Positions 63,266 through 64,000 of a DNA stretch of 64,000 nucleotides are shown here, one piece after another. The DNA comes from Thiocapsa sp. GTDB taxonomy: Bacteria; Pseudomonadota; Gammaproteobacteria; Chromatiales; Chromatiaceae. The first letter of the stretch is position 1, and every line of letters begins with the position of its first letter. The notes beneath the pieces were generated by a model. That model was not told the origin of the DNA. It worked only from the letters and a program-made list of their open reading frames with translations, and did no database searches. The stretch lies in assembly GCF_018399035.1 (NCBI RefSeq), contig NZ_CP073760.1, positions 1,240,001 to 1,304,000 of the forward strand, read 5' to 3'. The translations under genes and the position numbers were made by a program.

Positions 63266-64000
63266 GGAGAGTAAGCCGGGGCCTTGCCGTCGTTTAGGCA
63301 GATGTTTGCTTTATCTGTTTGCCGCCTGGTTTCCCGGCGGTGCCGCGATATCTCCGCCATGCGACGATTCGGCGCCCGACTCCTCGCAGAACCGGACTTG
63401 GAGTGTTCCACCATCCGGCTCCCGGCCCGAGTCTTCCGCCGTGGAACAGGGGAGCGAATCCAGCGCCCTGTCGACTCCGCGCGAGCGGCTCCCGCCGCAG
63501 CGCCGAGCGTTCCGCGCACCGCCACAAGGGCGGGCACGCCGACGGCGTGAAACGCGCAAGCATGATTGTCACGGACAGAATCCTCTCGGTGTAGGGCCGT
63601 GCTTTACCCGCGCATTGTCTCGGGCCGCCACCCCTTTGCTCGACCCGCATGACCGGGCGTCACAGCTCGTATGGGTGGCTCCGACTTCCACGCATCACCG
63701 CCCGCGTCCTCGCTTTTGACACTTGTTCGCGGGTGCCCGCTTCCTGCGGACCGATGCGCGGATCTCCCTGGTTACCGCGTATTCTCAATGTCAGGCTCGA
63801 TACGGTCTCTGACCCGGGGAGTATCCGTGCCGCTCGCCAGAGCGCGACACGGATTGTTGCCTACCGGCGGGACGAAGCCGTCGGCACTCACCAACCAAAA
63901 TTTTCGGGGCTCAACACCTTCAGGGTCGGCATCACCCGTTACCTTTGCACCTCGCCTGCTGTCGTGCCTACGCATCGACGCGCCTGTTGCCAGTCGCGCC
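63266..64000 (-). mobile_element. Second ORF-less group II intron (5' end beyond window)
   Basis: Aligns with the 55304-56118 intron from its 3' end (TACTCTCC at 63266) to the window edge, equivalent to about position 56036. Domain V is 63421-63389. EBS1 differs (TCGTCCC region), so it targets another site; its 3' exon TACCACGGATTG also differs. Confidence 0.8.

Overview
The window is GC-rich gammaproteobacterial chromosome. The gene set (prfB-lysS, cmoA-cmoB, ppk1, a malic enzyme with a phosphotransacetylase tail, a PHA-system protein, DUF29, DUF2076, DUF349) together with very dense palindromic repeats fits a purple sulfur bacterium of the Chromatiaceae type. That placement is inferred from gene content only.

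Bases 1-27800 are mostly housekeeping: DUF349 protein, lysS, prfB with its programmed frameshift, a REP-associated tyrosine transposase (RAYT), cupin, PHA-system protein, flavin reductase, pyk, a CBS/nucleotidyltransferase protein, tRNA-Val(CAC), maeB, DUF29, a tRNA-wobble modification operon (cmoA-cmoB-36-aa ORF-SLOG protein), ppk1, a DUF1311-like secreted protein, DUF2076 and a J-domain protein. An accessory pocket at 13.9-16.6 kb holds a nucleotidyltransferase stub, a PglY/DUF6079-like ATPase relic, a transposase C-terminal relic, a RES/Xre toxin-antitoxin (TA) pair and a TumE/TumA-type pair. A distinct repeat family with TAAACCGCG...CGCGGTTTA ends fills the gaps between these genes and often supplies their stop codons.

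Bases 27800-64000 are a repeat-built accessory island. It starts with a decayed polysaccharide locus (O-antigen-ligase-like pseudogene; one frameshifted and one internally deleted copy of the same glycosyltransferase). It continues with about a dozen TA loci, intact or broken (StbDE/RelE, Phd/ParE, TumE/TumA, PIN/UPF0175 three times, HigBA relic, NadS/RelE, BrnT-like, HEPN/MNT, VapBC, duplicated PIN relics). Near-identical copies of an Rpn-type PD-(D/E)XK nuclease gene (three intact, one frameshifted, two fragments) lie in a repeating framework built of a roughly 157-bp unit (R1, at least 15 copies, all in one orientation) and a short REP palindrome of the GGGCGACTTCAGTCGCCC type.

Two almost identical 3.5-kb transposons (TGTTGTT...AACAACA ends, 5-bp target duplications, Mu/TniA-like DDE transposase, ExeA/TniB-like ATPase, HTH/zinc-like protein, small acidic protein) have jumped into the island, one of them into an R1 copy. 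Two ORF-less group II introns (one complete at 815 nt, one running off the right edge) share an unusually large domain VI whose helices covary between the copies. Two MITE-like elements are visible, one at 39.6 kb with TGTGC target duplications and one IS5-like at 61.4 kb. A RAYT relic cut at its HUH motif and the N-terminus of a defence-type helicase are also present. The picture is a recombination-active island in which REP units, Rpn nuclease genes and TA modules have been amplified, shuffled and degraded together.
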